Source: Rudaea cellulosilytica DSM 22992 (GTDB lineage Bacteria > Pseudomonadota > Gammaproteobacteria > Xanthomonadales > Rhodanobacteraceae). From it: a stretch of DNA of 64,000 bases. The notes beneath the pieces were generated by a model. It ran no database searches and was not told the DNA's origin. It saw nothing but the letters and a program-made list of their open reading frames with translations. The stretch covers positions 620,001 through 684,000 of the forward strand of contig NZ_KB899242.1 of assembly GCF_000378125.1 (NCBI RefSeq), read 5' to 3'. This document shows positions 25,247-34,748 of the stretch, piece after piece; position 1 is the stretch's first letter, and each line of letters begins with the position of its first letter. The position numbers were made by a program, and so were the translations under genes.

Positions 25247-26519
25247 GCACTACGATGTGCTCGTCGTCGGCGCAGGTCCGGCCGGACTCGCCGCTGCAGA
25301 CGCGGCTGCAGGCCACGGCGCACGCGTCGGTCTGCTCGATGCGCAGGCGACGCTGGGCGGCCAGGTCTGGCGCCGCGATGTGCGCGCCGAGGCACCGCGC
25401 ATGGCCCGACACGCATTCCATGCCGTCGAGCGCCGCACGAATATTGCGCGCTTCACGCAGACGCAGATCGTTGCCGCGACGGACAAAGAACTTCTGGTCG
25501 AACAAGCGGCACAGGCGCGCACCCTGCGTTACGACAAGCTCGTGCTTGCCTGCGGCGCACGCGAACTGCTGCTGCCGTTTCCGGGCTGGACTCTGCCCGG
25601 CGTGTTCGGCGCCGGCGGCGCGCAGGCGCTGATCAAGCAAGGCTGGCCGATTGCCGGCAAGCGCGTCGTCATCGCCGGTTCCGGGCCTCTACTGCTCGCG
25701 GTCGCGGCGACGCTGCGCAAGCACGGCGCCAGCATCGCCGCGATCTGCGAACAGGCGTCCGCGAAACAACTGGCCGCGTTCGCCGGCGCGCTCTGGCGCT
25801 GGCCGCAGAAAGCCGCGCAAGCGCTCGTCTTGCGTGCCACGCTTACCGGCGTGCCCTACCACGCGGCTGCGTTCGTGCGCGCGGCGCACGGTGATGCGCG
25901 GTTGCGCAGCGTGGAAGTGCAGATCGGGGAAAATTTAGTACGCATCGAATGCGACCATCTCGCCGTCGGCTACGGCCTCGTGCCGAACGTCGAACTCGCG
26001 CAACTGCTCGGGTGCGCGCTGACCCGCAACGGCTCGCATCCGCACGTCGAAGTCGACGACGATCAGCGCACGAGCATCGCCAACGTCTACGCCGCCGGCG
26101 AAGTCTGCGGCATCGGTGGGCGCGACAGCGCGCGCATCGAAGGCGCGATCGCGGGACATGCCGCGGTCGGCGCGACGCAGGCCGCGCAGGCATTACGGTC
26201 CGCGCAGCGCCACGCGCGCCGCTTTTCCGCATTGCTCGAAACCCGTTTCACACTCGACGCGCGCATCCGCGAGCTGGCGACGGACGACACGATTGTCTGC
26301 CGCTGCGAAGATGTCACCTGGTCCGCGCTGCGCGATTTCGGCGACGCACGTGCGGCCAAGCTGCAGACCCGCTGCGGCATGGGCGCCTGCCAGGGCCGCA
26401 TCTGCGGCACGGCGCTGGCCGAGCTCGGCCGCTTCCCACGCGGCGGTCCGCGCCCGCCGATCTTTCCCGCACGGCTGGCAACGCTGGCCGAGGCCGATTT
26501 CGCTTCAACCCCGAACTAA
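25239..26519 (+). CDS. D-hydroxyproline dehydrogenase, NAD(P)/FAD-binding alpha subunit
   Basis: A 426-residue pyridine-nucleotide-disulfide-oxidoreductase-type subunit. It has an FAD-binding VVGAGPAGLAAADAAAGHGA, a second dinucleotide motif VVIAGSGPLLLAVAATL, and a C-terminal [2Fe-2S] BFD-like domain with cysteines in VCRCEDVTW, TRCGMGACQGRIC. The same composition occurs in alpha subunits of hydroxyproline, nopaline and octopine dehydrogenases. Confidence 0.9.
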   Translation: MAEHYDVLVVGAGPAGLAAADAAAGHGARVGLLDAQATLGGQVWRRDVRAEAPRMARHAFHAVERRTNIARFTQTQIVAATDKELLVEQAAQARTLRYDKLVLACGARELLLPFPGWTLPGVFGAGGAQALIKQGWPIAGKRVVIAGSGPLLLAVAATLRKHGASIAAICEQASAKQLAAFAGALWRWPQKAAQALVLRATLTGVPYHAAAFVRAAHGDARLRSVEVQIGENLVRIECDHLAVGYGLVPNVELAQLLGCALTRNGSHPHVEVDDDQRTSIANVYAAGEVCGIGGRDSARIEGAIAGHAAVGATQAAQALRSAQRHARRFSALLETRFTLDARIRELATDDTIVCRCEDVTWSALRDFGDARAAKLQTRCGMGACQGRICGTALAELGRFPRGGPRPPIFPARLATLAEADFASTPN

Positions 26520-26550
26520 TTCTTTTACGATTCGACTAGGAGACCTTCGC

Positions 26551-27456
26551 ATGAGCAACCCTTCGATCTGGCGCGGTGTGATCACCGCAATCACCACGCC
26601 ATTCACCGCCGACGGCCAAGTCGACCACGCCTTCATCGCCGAACACGCGCGTTGGCTGATCGATTCCGGCTGCACCGGCATCGTTCCTCTCGGCTCGCTC
26701 GGCGAAGCGGCGACGCTGGGGTTCGATGAGAAGCTCGCGATCCTGCGCACGCTGGTCGCGGCGCTCGGCGAGCGCGCGCCGGTGATTCCGGGCATCGCCG
26801 CGCTGTCCACCGCCGAAGCCGTGCGCCTCGCGCGCGAGGCGAAAGCGATCGGCTGTCGCGGTCTCATGGTGCTGCCGCCCTATGTCTATTCGACCGACTG
26901 GTGCGAGATGGGCGCGCATCTGCGCGCGGTGATCGAAGCGACCGACTTGCCGTGCATGATCTACAACAACCCGATCGCCTACAAAACCGATTTCTCGCCC
27001 GCGCAGATCGCCGAGCTCGCGCAGCAATATCCGAACGTGCAGGCGGTGAAGGAATCCTCGGGCGACGTGCGCCGCTTCGCCGCGATCAAGAGTCTGCTCG
27101 GCGATCGACTCGAACTTCTGGTCGGCATGGACGATGCGATCGTCGAAGGCATCGCGATGGGCGCCACCGGCTGGATCGCCGGCCTGGTCAATGCCTATCC
27201 GCGCGAATCGGTGAAACTGTTCGAGCTCGCGCGCGACGGTGGATCGAAAGCTGCAGCCGAGCTCTACGCGTGGTTCTTGCCGCTGCTGCGCCTCGACACC
27301 GTGCCGAAGTTCGTGCAACTGATCAAGCTCGTGCAGGAGAAGGTCGGCAGGGGCAATGAGCGCGTACGCGCTCCGCGACTCGTGCTCGAAGGCGCCGAGC
27401 GCAGCGCAGCACTCGCGGTGATCGACCACGCCATCGCGACTCGACCACAGTTGTGA
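26551..27456 (+). CDS. Pyrroline-4-hydroxy-2-carboxylate deaminase (DapA family)
   Basis: A 301-residue dihydrodipicolinate-synthase-fold lyase that in this pathway removes ammonia and water to give 2-oxoglutarate semialdehyde. The Schiff-base lysine is in VQAVKESSGD, the tyrosine in MIYNNPIAYKTD, and the dicarboxylate-binding loop is GSLGEAATL. The start at 26551 follows ACTAGGAGACC. The assignment to hydroxyproline breakdown rests on operon position. Confidence 0.88.
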   Translation: MSNPSIWRGVITAITTPFTADGQVDHAFIAEHARWLIDSGCTGIVPLGSLGEAATLGFDEKLAILRTLVAALGERAPVIPGIAALSTAEAVRLAREAKAIGCRGLMVLPPYVYSTDWCEMGAHLRAVIEATDLPCMIYNNPIAYKTDFSPAQIAELAQQYPNVQAVKESSGDVRRFAAIKSLLGDRLELLVGMDDAIVEGIAMGATGWIAGLVNAYPRESVKLFELARDGGSKAAAELYAWFLPLLRLDTVPKFVQLIKLVQEKVGRGNERVRAPRLVLEGAERSAALAVIDHAIATRPQL

Positions 27457-27457
27457 C

Positions 27458-29062
27458 ATGAACGCCTTCGAATCCGTGCTGATCGGCGGAACCTGGCGCG
27501 CTTCGCAGGACGCGCGCGCGAGCTTTCGCGCCTTCGACCCGACCTCGGGCGAGGAGATCGGCCCCCAGTTCCCGCTCAGCGGCGCCGCCGACATCGAGGC
27601 CGCGCTCGCTGCGGCGAGCGAAGCCGCCATCGCGCTCGCGGCTTGCGCGCCGGAGCGTATCGCCGGGTTTCTCGACGCCTACGCCGCGGCGATCGAAGCC
27701 GACGCGGAAACGCTGGTCAACCTCGCCCACGCGGAAACCGCGCTGCCGCGTGAGCCGCGCCTGGCCAAGGTCGAGCTGCCGCGCACGACGAACCAGTTGC
27801 GTCAGGCCGCACAGGCCGTGCGCACGAGCTCGTGGACGCAGCCGACGATCGACACGCACGCCGGTCTGCGCTCGCATTTTGCGCCGCTGACGAAACCCGT
27901 GGTCGTGTTCGGGCCGAACAACTTTCCGTTCGCGTTCAACGCCGTTGCCGGCAGCGATTTCGCCAGCGCGATCGCCGCGCAAAATCCGGTGATCGCGAAA
28001 GCCCATCCCGCGCATCCGGCGACGAGCAGACGCCTGGCCTACCTGGCTCATCTCGCCGTACTTGACGCCGGATTGCCCGCGGCGAGCGTGCAGATGCTGT
28101 ACGACTTCGATTACACGCTCGGCGCCGGGATCGCCGGCGACGCACGCGTCGGCGCGATCGGGTTCACCGGCAGCCGCGCGGGTGGACTCGCGCTCAAGGC
28201 CGCAGCCGATGCAGCCGGCGTACCGATCTATGCGGAGATGTCGAGCGTCAACCCGGTGTTCCTGCTGCCCGGCGCGCTAGCCGAGCGTGGCGCCGAGCTG
28301 GCCCAGGAATTCTTCGCCTCGTGCACGCTCGGCAGCGGCCAGTTCTGCACCAACCCGGGCGTCATGGTCGTTCCGCAGGGTGCGCACGGCGACGCCTTCG
28401 TCGCCGCAGCGAGCCGGCTGTTCACCGATGCGCCCGCGAGCGTGCTGTTCTCGCAGCACGTGCGCAACCAGTTCCGCCGCGGACTGGCGGCACTCGTGGA
28501 TGCGGGCGCTCAAGTGCTCGCGCACGGCAGGGACAGCGCCGAAGCGGGGTATCGCCAGGCTCCGGCCCTGCTCGGCGTCGATGCGCGCCAATTTCTCGCC
28601 GCCACACAGGCGTTGATGACCGAGGTGTTCGGCCCAGCCAGCCTGATCGTGCGCGCAAGCGGCATTGCGGAGATGGTCGCGATCGCGCGTGCCCTCGACG
28701 GCAACCTCACCGGCACATTGTATACAAGTAAACAAGATCGCATCGACGACGACGCGGCGACGGAAATCGCCCGTGCGCTGCGCCCGCGCATCGGCCGCCT
28801 GATCGGCAACAAGATGCCGACCGGCGTCGCGGTTAGCGCGGCGATGAACCACGGTGGCCCCTATCCGGCGACGAGCCATTCCGGTTTCACCGCAGTCGGC
28901 ATGCCGACCGCGATCCGCCGCTTCGCGGCGTTGCACAGTTACGATCAGGTACCGCCCCGGTTGCTGCCGGAAGATCTGCGCGATGCGAATCCGCGCGGCT
29001 TTCAGCGCCTGGTCGACGGCGTCTGGACGACTGCCAACGTCGCCGCGGGGGAAACCTCGTGA
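27458..29062 (+). CDS. 2-oxoglutarate semialdehyde dehydrogenase
   Basis: A 534-residue aldehyde dehydrogenase that oxidises the semialdehyde to 2-oxoglutarate, the end of the hydroxyproline pathway. The catalytic cysteine is in GSGQFCTNPG, the cofactor segment is VFGPNNFPFAFN, and the glutamate is in YAEMSSVNPVF. The length and GNKMPTGVAV near the C-terminus match the NADP-dependent KGSADH group. It starts one base after the deaminase stop and overlaps the peptidase gene by 4 bases. Confidence 0.92.
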   Translation: MNAFESVLIGGTWRASQDARASFRAFDPTSGEEIGPQFPLSGAADIEAALAAASEAAIALAACAPERIAGFLDAYAAAIEADAETLVNLAHAETALPREPRLAKVELPRTTNQLRQAAQAVRTSSWTQPTIDTHAGLRSHFAPLTKPVVVFGPNNFPFAFNAVAGSDFASAIAAQNPVIAKAHPAHPATSRRLAYLAHLAVLDAGLPAASVQMLYDFDYTLGAGIAGDARVGAIGFTGSRAGGLALKAAADAAGVPIYAEMSSVNPVFLLPGALAERGAELAQEFFASCTLGSGQFCTNPGVMVVPQGAHGDAFVAAASRLFTDAPASVLFSQHVRNQFRRGLAALVDAGAQVLAHGRDSAEAGYRQAPALLGVDARQFLAATQALMTEVFGPASLIVRASGIAEMVAIARALDGNLTGTLYTSKQDRIDDDAATEIARALRPRIGRLIGNKMPTGVAVSAAMNHGGPYPATSHSGFTAVGMPTAIRRFAALHSYDQVPPRLLPEDLRDANPRGFQRLVDGVWTTANVAAGETS

Positions 29063-30264
29063 GCGCACAGATCGGACATCTGACCGACGCCGATGCCGAA
29101 ACCCGGCTCGCGCCATGGGCGCGGCTGGCCACGCCGATCGCGCGCACCGAGTACGAGGCACGCATCGAGCAAGCGCGTGCGCTGCTGCGCGAGCATGGCA
29201 GCGATGCGCTGCTGATCACCGCCGGCGCGTCGCTGCGCTACTTCTGCGGTGTGGCCTGGGGAGCAAGCGAGCGCCTTGTCGCGCTGTTGATCACGCCGGC
29301 CGGCGAGCCGATCGCGATCTGCCCCGGCTTCGAGGTGGCGACGCTGCAGCACGTGCTTGCGATTCCGGCGCAGCTGCGGCTCTGGGAGGAGCACGAGAAT
29401 CCCTACACTCTCGTCGCAGCAGCAATGACCGAGCGCGGTGCGCGCTCGCTCGCGCTCGATCCGGCAGCGCCATTCTTCGCCTATGCCGGCCTGCGCGGCG
29501 TGCTCGGCACCGGCGCGATCGTCGATGCGCAGGCGATCGTCGACGGCTGCCGCGCGCGCAAGTCGCCGGCCGAGCTCGCGTTGATGCAGCAGGCCTGCGA
29601 CATGACCCTGCAGGTGCACCGACTCGCCGCCGGCATCGTGTACGAGGGCATCACCACCACACAGCTGAAATACTTCATCGACCGCGCCCATCGCCGCCTC
29701 GGCGCGGACAACGGCTCGACCTTCTGCATCGTGCAATTCGGCGAAGCAACCGCGCATCCGCACGGCATCCCCGGCGAGCAGCGCCTGGGCGAGAACGAAC
29801 TCGTGTTGATCGACACCGGTTGCAGCGTGCAGGGCTACAACTCCGACATCACGCGTACCTACATCTATGGCAGGCCTTCAGCGGAACACGCGCGCATCTG
29901 GGAACTCGAACGCGCCGCGCAAGCCGCGGCATTCGCCGCCGTGCGCCCCGGCGTTTCGGGCGAGGCGGTTGACGCCACCGCACGCAGCGTGCTCGCCGGC
30001 AGCGGACTCGGACCCGACTATCGCCTGCCCGGCATGCCGCACCGCACCGGCCACGGCTGCGGGCTGTCGGTGCACGAAGCGCCCTACGTCGTGCGCGGCA
30101 ACACCACGCCGCTGGCACAGGGCAACTGCTGCAGCAATGAGCCGATGATCGTCGTACCAGGCAAATTCGGCGTGCGCCTCGAGGACCACTTCCACGTGAC
30201 CGAAGACGGCGCCGCGTGGTTCACTCCACCGTCGCCCGCTATAGACCAACCGTTCGCCGACTGA
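29059..30264 (+). CDS. M24-family metallopeptidase (Xaa-Pro dipeptidase-like)
   Basis: A 401-residue pita-bread-fold peptidase starting with GTG that overlaps the dehydrogenase stop. Metal ligands are visible in order: D (LIDTGCS), D (NSDITRTY), H (RTGHGCGLS), E (NEPMIVV) and E (RLEDHFHV). The family cleaves Xaa-Pro bonds. Its place in the hydroxyproline operon suggests it frees hydroxyproline from collagen-type dipeptides; this is inference. No signal peptide, so it acts in the cytoplasm. Confidence 0.88.
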   Translation: MSAQIGHLTDADAETRLAPWARLATPIARTEYEARIEQARALLREHGSDALLITAGASLRYFCGVAWGASERLVALLITPAGEPIAICPGFEVATLQHVLAIPAQLRLWEEHENPYTLVAAAMTERGARSLALDPAAPFFAYAGLRGVLGTGAIVDAQAIVDGCRARKSPAELALMQQACDMTLQVHRLAAGIVYEGITTTQLKYFIDRAHRRLGADNGSTFCIVQFGEATAHPHGIPGEQRLGENELVLIDTGCSVQGYNSDITRTYIYGRPSAEHARIWELERAAQAAAFAAVRPGVSGEAVDATARSVLAGSGLGPDYRLPGMPHRTGHGCGLSVHEAPYVVRGNTTPLAQGNCCSNEPMIVVPGKFGVRLEDHFHVTEDGAAWFTPPSPAIDQPFAD

Positions 30265-30267
30265 TTC

Positions 30268-30412
30268 GGCGCACCTCGAAAAACCTACTACGCTCGATAA
30301 TTTGCGCGCCGGCGGTGCTCGGAATCCTCATGTACTCGACTGTACACTCCGGTTCCTGCGCTCCGGCGACGCGCAAATTCTCTTCGCTCGCTACGGTTTT
30401 TCGAGGCGCGCC
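30268..30412. repeat. Long intergenic hairpin element, copy 2
   Basis: A 145-bp element between the M24 peptidase and permease genes. Outer arms are GGCGCACCTCGAAAAACC (30268-30285) and GGTTTTTCGAGGCGCGCC (30395-30412), which pair although they differ from those of copies 1 and 3. The core is the same, and the apical stem is TGTAC/GTACA (30331-30335 and 30342-30346). Confidence 0.85.
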
Positions 30413-30439
30413 AATCCATAGACTGAGGAGCGCAGCCGC

Positions 30440-31858
30440 ATGACGATTCTCGCCGCACTGTTCCGCCGCAAATCGGTCGCCATGCTCCAGGCCGAAGCCG
30501 CACAGCGTGGCGAACTGCGTCGCGTGCTCGGCCTGTGGCAGCTCACCGCGATCGGCCTCGGCGGCATCATCGGCGTCGGCATCTTCGTGCTGACCGGCAC
30601 GGTCGCGGCGACGCAGGCCGGGCCGGCCGTGGTGCTGTCGTTCCTGATCGCCGGCATCGCCAGCGCCGCTGCGGCGCTGTGCTACGCGGAGTTCGCCGGG
30701 CTGATTCCTGTTTCCGGCAGCGCCTACACTTACGGCTACGCCGTGCTTGGCGAATTCGCCGGCTGGATCATCGGCTGGGATCTGCTGCTCGAATACGCAT
30801 TGATCGCCGCGGTCGTCGCCGTCGGCTGGTCGGGCTACGTGCAAGCGCTGCTCGAGACATTCCATGTGCCGTTGCCGGTGTGGGCGCAGGGCGCCTGGGG
30901 CAGCGCGCCGGGGCGACTGTTCAACCTGCCCGCCGTGCTGATCTCGCTCGCGATCACCGCCCTGCTCGCCGCGCGCATGGAATGGGGCGCGCGCTTCAAC
31001 ACGCTGATCGTCGCGATCAAGATCGGCGCGGCCGCGCTGATCGTGATCGCCGGCGCCGCCTTTGTTGATCCGGCGCGCTGGCATCCGTTCATGCCGTTCG
31101 GCATGCATGGCGTCGTCACCGGCGCGGCGATCGTGTTCTTCGCCGTGTTCGGCTACGACATGCTTACGACCGCAGCCGAGGAAGCGAAGAACCCGCAGCG
31201 CGACCTGCCACGCGCGGTAGTGTTGTCTCTGGCGATCGCGATGACGCTGTATTTCGCGATCTGCCTCGTGCTCACCGGCATCGTGCCTTACACGAGCTTG
31301 AACAACGACGCGCCGGTCGCGCATGCGTTCACTGCGATCGGGCTGCCGCAGGTGATGATCGCGATCTCGCTCGCCTCGATCTGCGGCATCACCAGCGTGA
31401 TCTTCGCCAACCTGCTCGCCGGCGCGCGCATCTGGTTCGCGTTGTCGCGCGACGGACTCCTGCCCGGCTGGTTCGCCGCCGTGCATCCGCGCTGGCGCAC
31501 GCCGCATCGCACGACAATATTGCTCGGCCTGGTCACGGCAGTCGCGGCCGGCCTGTTCCCGCTCGACGAGCTGGCCAAGCTCGTCAATATCGGCGTGCTC
31601 GGCGCGTTCATCGTGATCTGCAGCGCGGTCGCCGTACTGCGCTGGCGCCAGCCCAACCTGCAGCGTCCATTCCGTACGCCATTCGTGCCGCTCGTGCCGA
31701 TCATCGGCATCGGCTTCTCGTGCTGGCTGATCTGGGGCCTGCCGTACACGACCTACCTGCGTTTTCTCGCCTGGCTCGTACTCGGATGCGTCGTGTACTT
31801 CGGTTATGGCCTGCGCCACAGCCGACTCGCCGCGGCAGATGAAGATGCCCGGCACTAG
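30440..31858 (+). CDS. APC-superfamily amino acid permease
   Basis: A 472-residue transporter with about 12 membrane helices. The signature IGLGGIIGVGIFVLTG in helix 1 and the helix-6 region VVFFAVFGYDMLTTAAEEAKNP are typical of cationic-amino-acid-transporter-like APC proteins. Its place after the hydroxyproline genes suggests uptake of hydroxyproline or related amino acids; the hairpin element between them may uncouple its expression. Two related permeases lie at 44254 and 45835. Confidence 0.88.
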   Translation: MTILAALFRRKSVAMLQAEAAQRGELRRVLGLWQLTAIGLGGIIGVGIFVLTGTVAATQAGPAVVLSFLIAGIASAAAALCYAEFAGLIPVSGSAYTYGYAVLGEFAGWIIGWDLLLEYALIAAVVAVGWSGYVQALLETFHVPLPVWAQGAWGSAPGRLFNLPAVLISLAITALLAARMEWGARFNTLIVAIKIGAAALIVIAGAAFVDPARWHPFMPFGMHGVVTGAAIVFFAVFGYDMLTTAAEEAKNPQRDLPRAVVLSLAIAMTLYFAICLVLTGIVPYTSLNNDAPVAHAFTAIGLPQVMIAISLASICGITSVIFANLLAGARIWFALSRDGLLPGWFAAVHPRWRTPHRTTILLGLVTAVAAGLFPLDELAKLVNIGVLGAFIVICSAVAVLRWRQPNLQRPFRTPFVPLVPIIGIGFSCWLIWGLPYTTYLRFLAWLVLGCVVYFGYGLRHSRLAAADEDARH

Positions 31859-31903
31859 CGACACGAAAGAGCGCCTGCGACCAACTTGTCTTTTCTTCGC
31901 GGC

Positions 31904-31909
31904 TATAAT
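31904..31909 (+). promoter_or_regulatory. Candidate -10 box upstream of the cyanophycinase-like gene
   Basis: A perfect TATAAT, 30 bases before the TTG start. No good -35 lies 17 bases upstream; TTGTCT at 31886-31891 is too close (12 bases). Confidence 0.35.
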
Positions 31910-31938
31910 CGAATCCTTACCAGCGCGAAGGAAACGCC

Positions 31939-32751
31939 TTGCCCGCTCGCCTCGCTCCAGACCAGTCCCGCGGTTATCTGATTCCGATCGGCACGCAGGC
32001 GCGGCCTGACGGCTATACCGAAATCTTCCGGCGCATGCTCGCCATGTTCAGCCAGCGGCCGCAGATCGTCGTCATCAGTGCGCAGACTGCGGGCGACGCG
32101 GCTGCGGACGACATCGAGGCCGCGCTGCTCACGCTCGGCGCGGGGCAGGTGCACCGGCTCGCGCTGACCAACCGCAGCGACAGTGACCATCCGGCCGCCT
32201 TGGTGCTGCTCGAACGCGCCGACCTTGTCGTGCTCAGCGCCGATAATCCATTGCGCCTGTCGACCCTGCTCGGCGGCACCCAGCTCGCGCGCATGCTGCG
32301 CCGGCGCAATGCGGACGGCGTCGCCGTCGCCGGCATCGGCCCGGGCGCGGCGATCCTCGCCGAGCACATGCTCGCCGGCGGCGCGCACGGACCGACGCCG
32401 CGCATGGGCAGCGTCACGCTGGCGCCGGGGCTCGGCCTGTCGAACCGCCTCGTCATCGACCAGGGCGGCGCTGGCGCGGACCGGCTTGGCCGCCTGCTCG
32501 CCGCACTCGCGCTCAATCCGTTCGCGCTCGGCATCGGCATCGATCCGGACACGGCCGCGTTCATCGGCCCCGACAACGTGGTCGACATCGTCGGCCACGG
32601 CGGCATCACCGTCGTCGATCCGTCCGATGTCGGCCATTCCAACGTCGCCGAGGCGGGACCTGCCGGGCCGATCAGCATCACCAACCTGCGCGTGCATGTG
32701 CTCGTGCACGGCTCGCGCTACGATCTGGACTTCCGCCGCTCGATCAGTTGA
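31939..32751 (+). CDS. Cyanophycinase-like protein (peptidase S51 fold) lacking the catalytic triad
   Basis: A 270-residue protein aligned along its length with cyanophycinase (CphB). It starts with TTG. Family landmarks are kept: the GGTQLARML region, [27 protein letters not shown] and the C-terminal [14 protein letters not shown]. The three catalytic positions are all replaced: the serine of GTSAGA is Gly134 (AGIGPGAA), the histidine of DQHF is Gly176 (IDQGG), and the glutamate of GIDED is Pro203 (GIDPDT). It should not hydrolyse cyanophycin by the known mechanism and may be a binding protein. The next gene starts 5 bases after its stop. Confidence 0.82.
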   Translation: MPARLAPDQSRGYLIPIGTQARPDGYTEIFRRMLAMFSQRPQIVVISAQTAGDAAADDIEAALLTLGAGQVHRLALTNRSDSDHPAALVLLERADLVVLSADNPLRLSTLLGGTQLARMLRRRNADGVAVAGIGPGAAILAEHMLAGGAHGPTPRMGSVTLAPGLGLSNRLVIDQGGAGADRLGRLLAALALNPFALGIGIDPDTAAFIGPDNVVDIVGHGGITVVDPSDVGHSNVAEAGPAGPISITNLRVHVLVHGSRYDLDFRRSIS

Positions 32752-32756
32752 ACGCG

Positions 32757-34067
32757 ATGCGTACCCTGCTTGCCGTTTGTGCTCTGCTCTGTGCCTGCGC
32801 GTCGGCGCAAGCTGCGACCACACTGCTGCGCCCCGCCCGCGTCTGGACCGGCAACGCCAGCGAGGCCGCGCATTCCGGTTGGGTCGTGCTCGTCGACGGC
32901 GAGCGCATCGTCGCCGCCGGACCGGCCGAGTCGATCAAGGCGCCGGCCGAGGCGAAGATCGTCGACCTACCCGACACGACGCTGCTGCCGGGCCTGATCG
33001 ATCTGCATGCGCACCTGTTCCTGCATCCGTACAACGAGGTGAACTGGAACGATCAGGTGCTCAAGGAGCCGCCCGCGTATCGCACCCTGCTCGCCGCGCA
33101 GCACGCGCGCGACACGCTGCTCGCGGGCTTCACCACGCTGCGCGATCTCGGTACCGAGGGTGCGGGCTACGCCGACGTCTCGCTGCAACGCGCGATCGAC
33201 GAGGGATTGATTCCCGGCCCGCGTTACTTCGTCGCCACGCGCGCGATCGTCGCGACCGCATCGTATGGCCCGGGACCGCGCGGCTTCCGCCCCGACATCG
33301 ACCTGCCGACCGGCGCGCAGGAAATCAGCGGCATCGACGCCGGCATTGCCGCGGTGCGCGAACAGGCCGGTCACGGCGCCGACTGGATCAAGATCTACGC
33401 CGACTACCGCATCGGCCCCGGCGGCGAGGCGCGGCCTGCGTTCACCGAGGCGGAACTCAAGGCAATGATCGATGCCGCGCACCTGTCCGGCCGGCCGGTC
33501 GCGGTACATGCGACCAGCGATGCGGGCGTGCGCATGGCCGTGCTCGCCGGCGTCGACACGATCGAGCACGGCGACGAGGCGAGCGCCGACACGTTCAAGT
33601 TGATGCAGCAGCGCGGCGTCGCTTATCTACCGACGCTGACCGCGGTCGAGGCGATCGCGCAGTATGCGTCCGCCTCGGACGCATACAATCAAGCACGGAT
33701 TGAAAAGTATGAGGCGGGCAAGACGCCGCCGTCGAAGCGCATGCAGGAATCGGCCAACGCATTCCGCACCGCATTGAAGGTCGGCGTGAAGATCGGCTGC
33801 GGCAGCGATGTCGGCGTGTTCGCCCACGGCACGAACTGGCGCGAGCTCGAATGGATGGTCAAGCTCGGCATGACCCCAACGCAGGCCCTGCTCGCCGCAA
33901 CGAGCGTCGATGCGGCGATCCTGCGCAAGCAGAACGAATTCGGCCGCATCACGCCCGGACTGCGTGCCGATCTCGTCGCCGTGGCGGGCGATCCGACGCA
34001 AGCAATCGAAGCAGTCAGGCACGTGACCTTCGTGATGAAGGACGGCAAGGTTTACCGCGCGCCATGA
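32757..34067 (+). CDS. Secreted amidohydrolase family protein
   Basis: A 436-residue protein related to the one at 2969. The ATG at 32757 opens a signal peptide ([17 protein letters not shown]); a TTG at 32748 overlapping the previous stop is an alternative. Metal motifs are [19 protein letters not shown] (carbamylated lysine candidate), [18 protein letters not shown] and GCGSDVGVF. Related enzymes hydrolyse Xaa-Pro or N-acyl amino acid substrates. The tight spacing to the triad-less cyanophycinase homologue suggests a functional link with a peptide-like substrate. Confidence 0.87.
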   Translation: MRTLLAVCALLCACASAQAATTLLRPARVWTGNASEAAHSGWVVLVDGERIVAAGPAESIKAPAEAKIVDLPDTTLLPGLIDLHAHLFLHPYNEVNWNDQVLKEPPAYRTLLAAQHARDTLLAGFTTLRDLGTEGAGYADVSLQRAIDEGLIPGPRYFVATRAIVATASYGPGPRGFRPDIDLPTGAQEISGIDAGIAAVREQAGHGADWIKIYADYRIGPGGEARPAFTEAELKAMIDAAHLSGRPVAVHATSDAGVRMAVLAGVDTIEHGDEASADTFKLMQQRGVAYLPTLTAVEAIAQYASASDAYNQARIEKYEAGKTPPSKRMQESANAFRTALKVGVKIGCGSDVGVFAHGTNWRELEWMVKLGMTPTQALLAATSVDAAILRKQNEFGRITPGLRADLVAVAGDPTQAIEAVRHVTFVMKDGKVYRAP

Positions 34068-34645
34068 ACACCGGAGTGACGCTGCGCGTGGCCAGCGCGG
34101 CCGATGCCGCTGCGATCCGCGACATCTACGCGCCGCACGTCGAACACGCGGCCGTTTCGTTCGAGACCGAAGTGCCGAGTGTCGCGGCGATGGCCGCGCG
34201 CATCGCGAAACTGTTGCCGACGCATCCGTGGCTCGTCGCCGTGGTCGACGATCGCGTGGCAGGCTACGCGTACGCCGGCCCGCATCGCGAGCGCGCCGCG
34301 TATCGCTGGTCGGTTGAAGTCACCGCCTACGTGCATGCGCAGTTTCACGGGCGCGGCATCGGCAAGCGTCTCTACGCCGCGCTACGTGCCGTGCTGCAAG
34401 CGCAGAACTATGTCAACGCATACGGCATCATCACGCTGCCGAACGCGGCCAGCATCGCGCTGCACGAAGCCTGCGGCTTTCACCGTTGCGCGCTGTTCCG
34501 CCACGCCGGCTACAAGTTCGGGGCCTGGCACGATGTCGTTTGGTGGCAGTCGCAGATCGGCGAGCCAGCGTCCGTTCCGGCCGAACCGATCGCCTTCGCC
34601 CAACTCGACGGCGAGACCATCGCACAGGCGCTGATCGCAGGCTGA
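34064..34645 (+). CDS. GNAT acetyltransferase, phosphinothricin-acetyltransferase-like
   Basis: A 193-residue N-acetyltransferase overlapping the amidohydrolase by 4 bases. The acetyl-CoA-binding loop is [15 protein letters not shown]; the N-terminal [20 protein letters not shown] and ending [14 protein letters not shown] are typical of the PAT/MddA group, which acetylates phosphinothricin, methionine sulfoximine and related amino acids. The last 30 residues form an extra tail of unknown use. Confidence 0.87.
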   Translation: MNTGVTLRVASAADAAAIRDIYAPHVEHAAVSFETEVPSVAAMAARIAKLLPTHPWLVAVVDDRVAGYAYAGPHRERAAYRWSVEVTAYVHAQFHGRGIGKRLYAALRAVLQAQNYVNAYGIITLPNAASIALHEACGFHRCALFRHAGYKFGAWHDVVWWQSQIGEPASVPAEPIAFAQLDGETIAQALIAG

Positions 34646-34748
34646 GTTGATCGCTGCGCGAACCGTGTCAACCATCATCGTGCGGCAGCGTTGCTTGGGT
34701 TAAGCTCGGCTCGGGGGATCCGGTGCAAACTTCTTTGGGGAGTTGTCC

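Noticed and set aside
30239-31864. A 541-residue minus-strand frame covering a permease gene
   Set aside because: Antisense to a transporter with intact APC motifs; no membrane or soluble domain is seen in the shadow.
31886-31909. TTGTCT/TATAAT as a complete sigma-70 promoter
   Set aside because: The spacing of 12 bases is too short; only the -10 box is reported.
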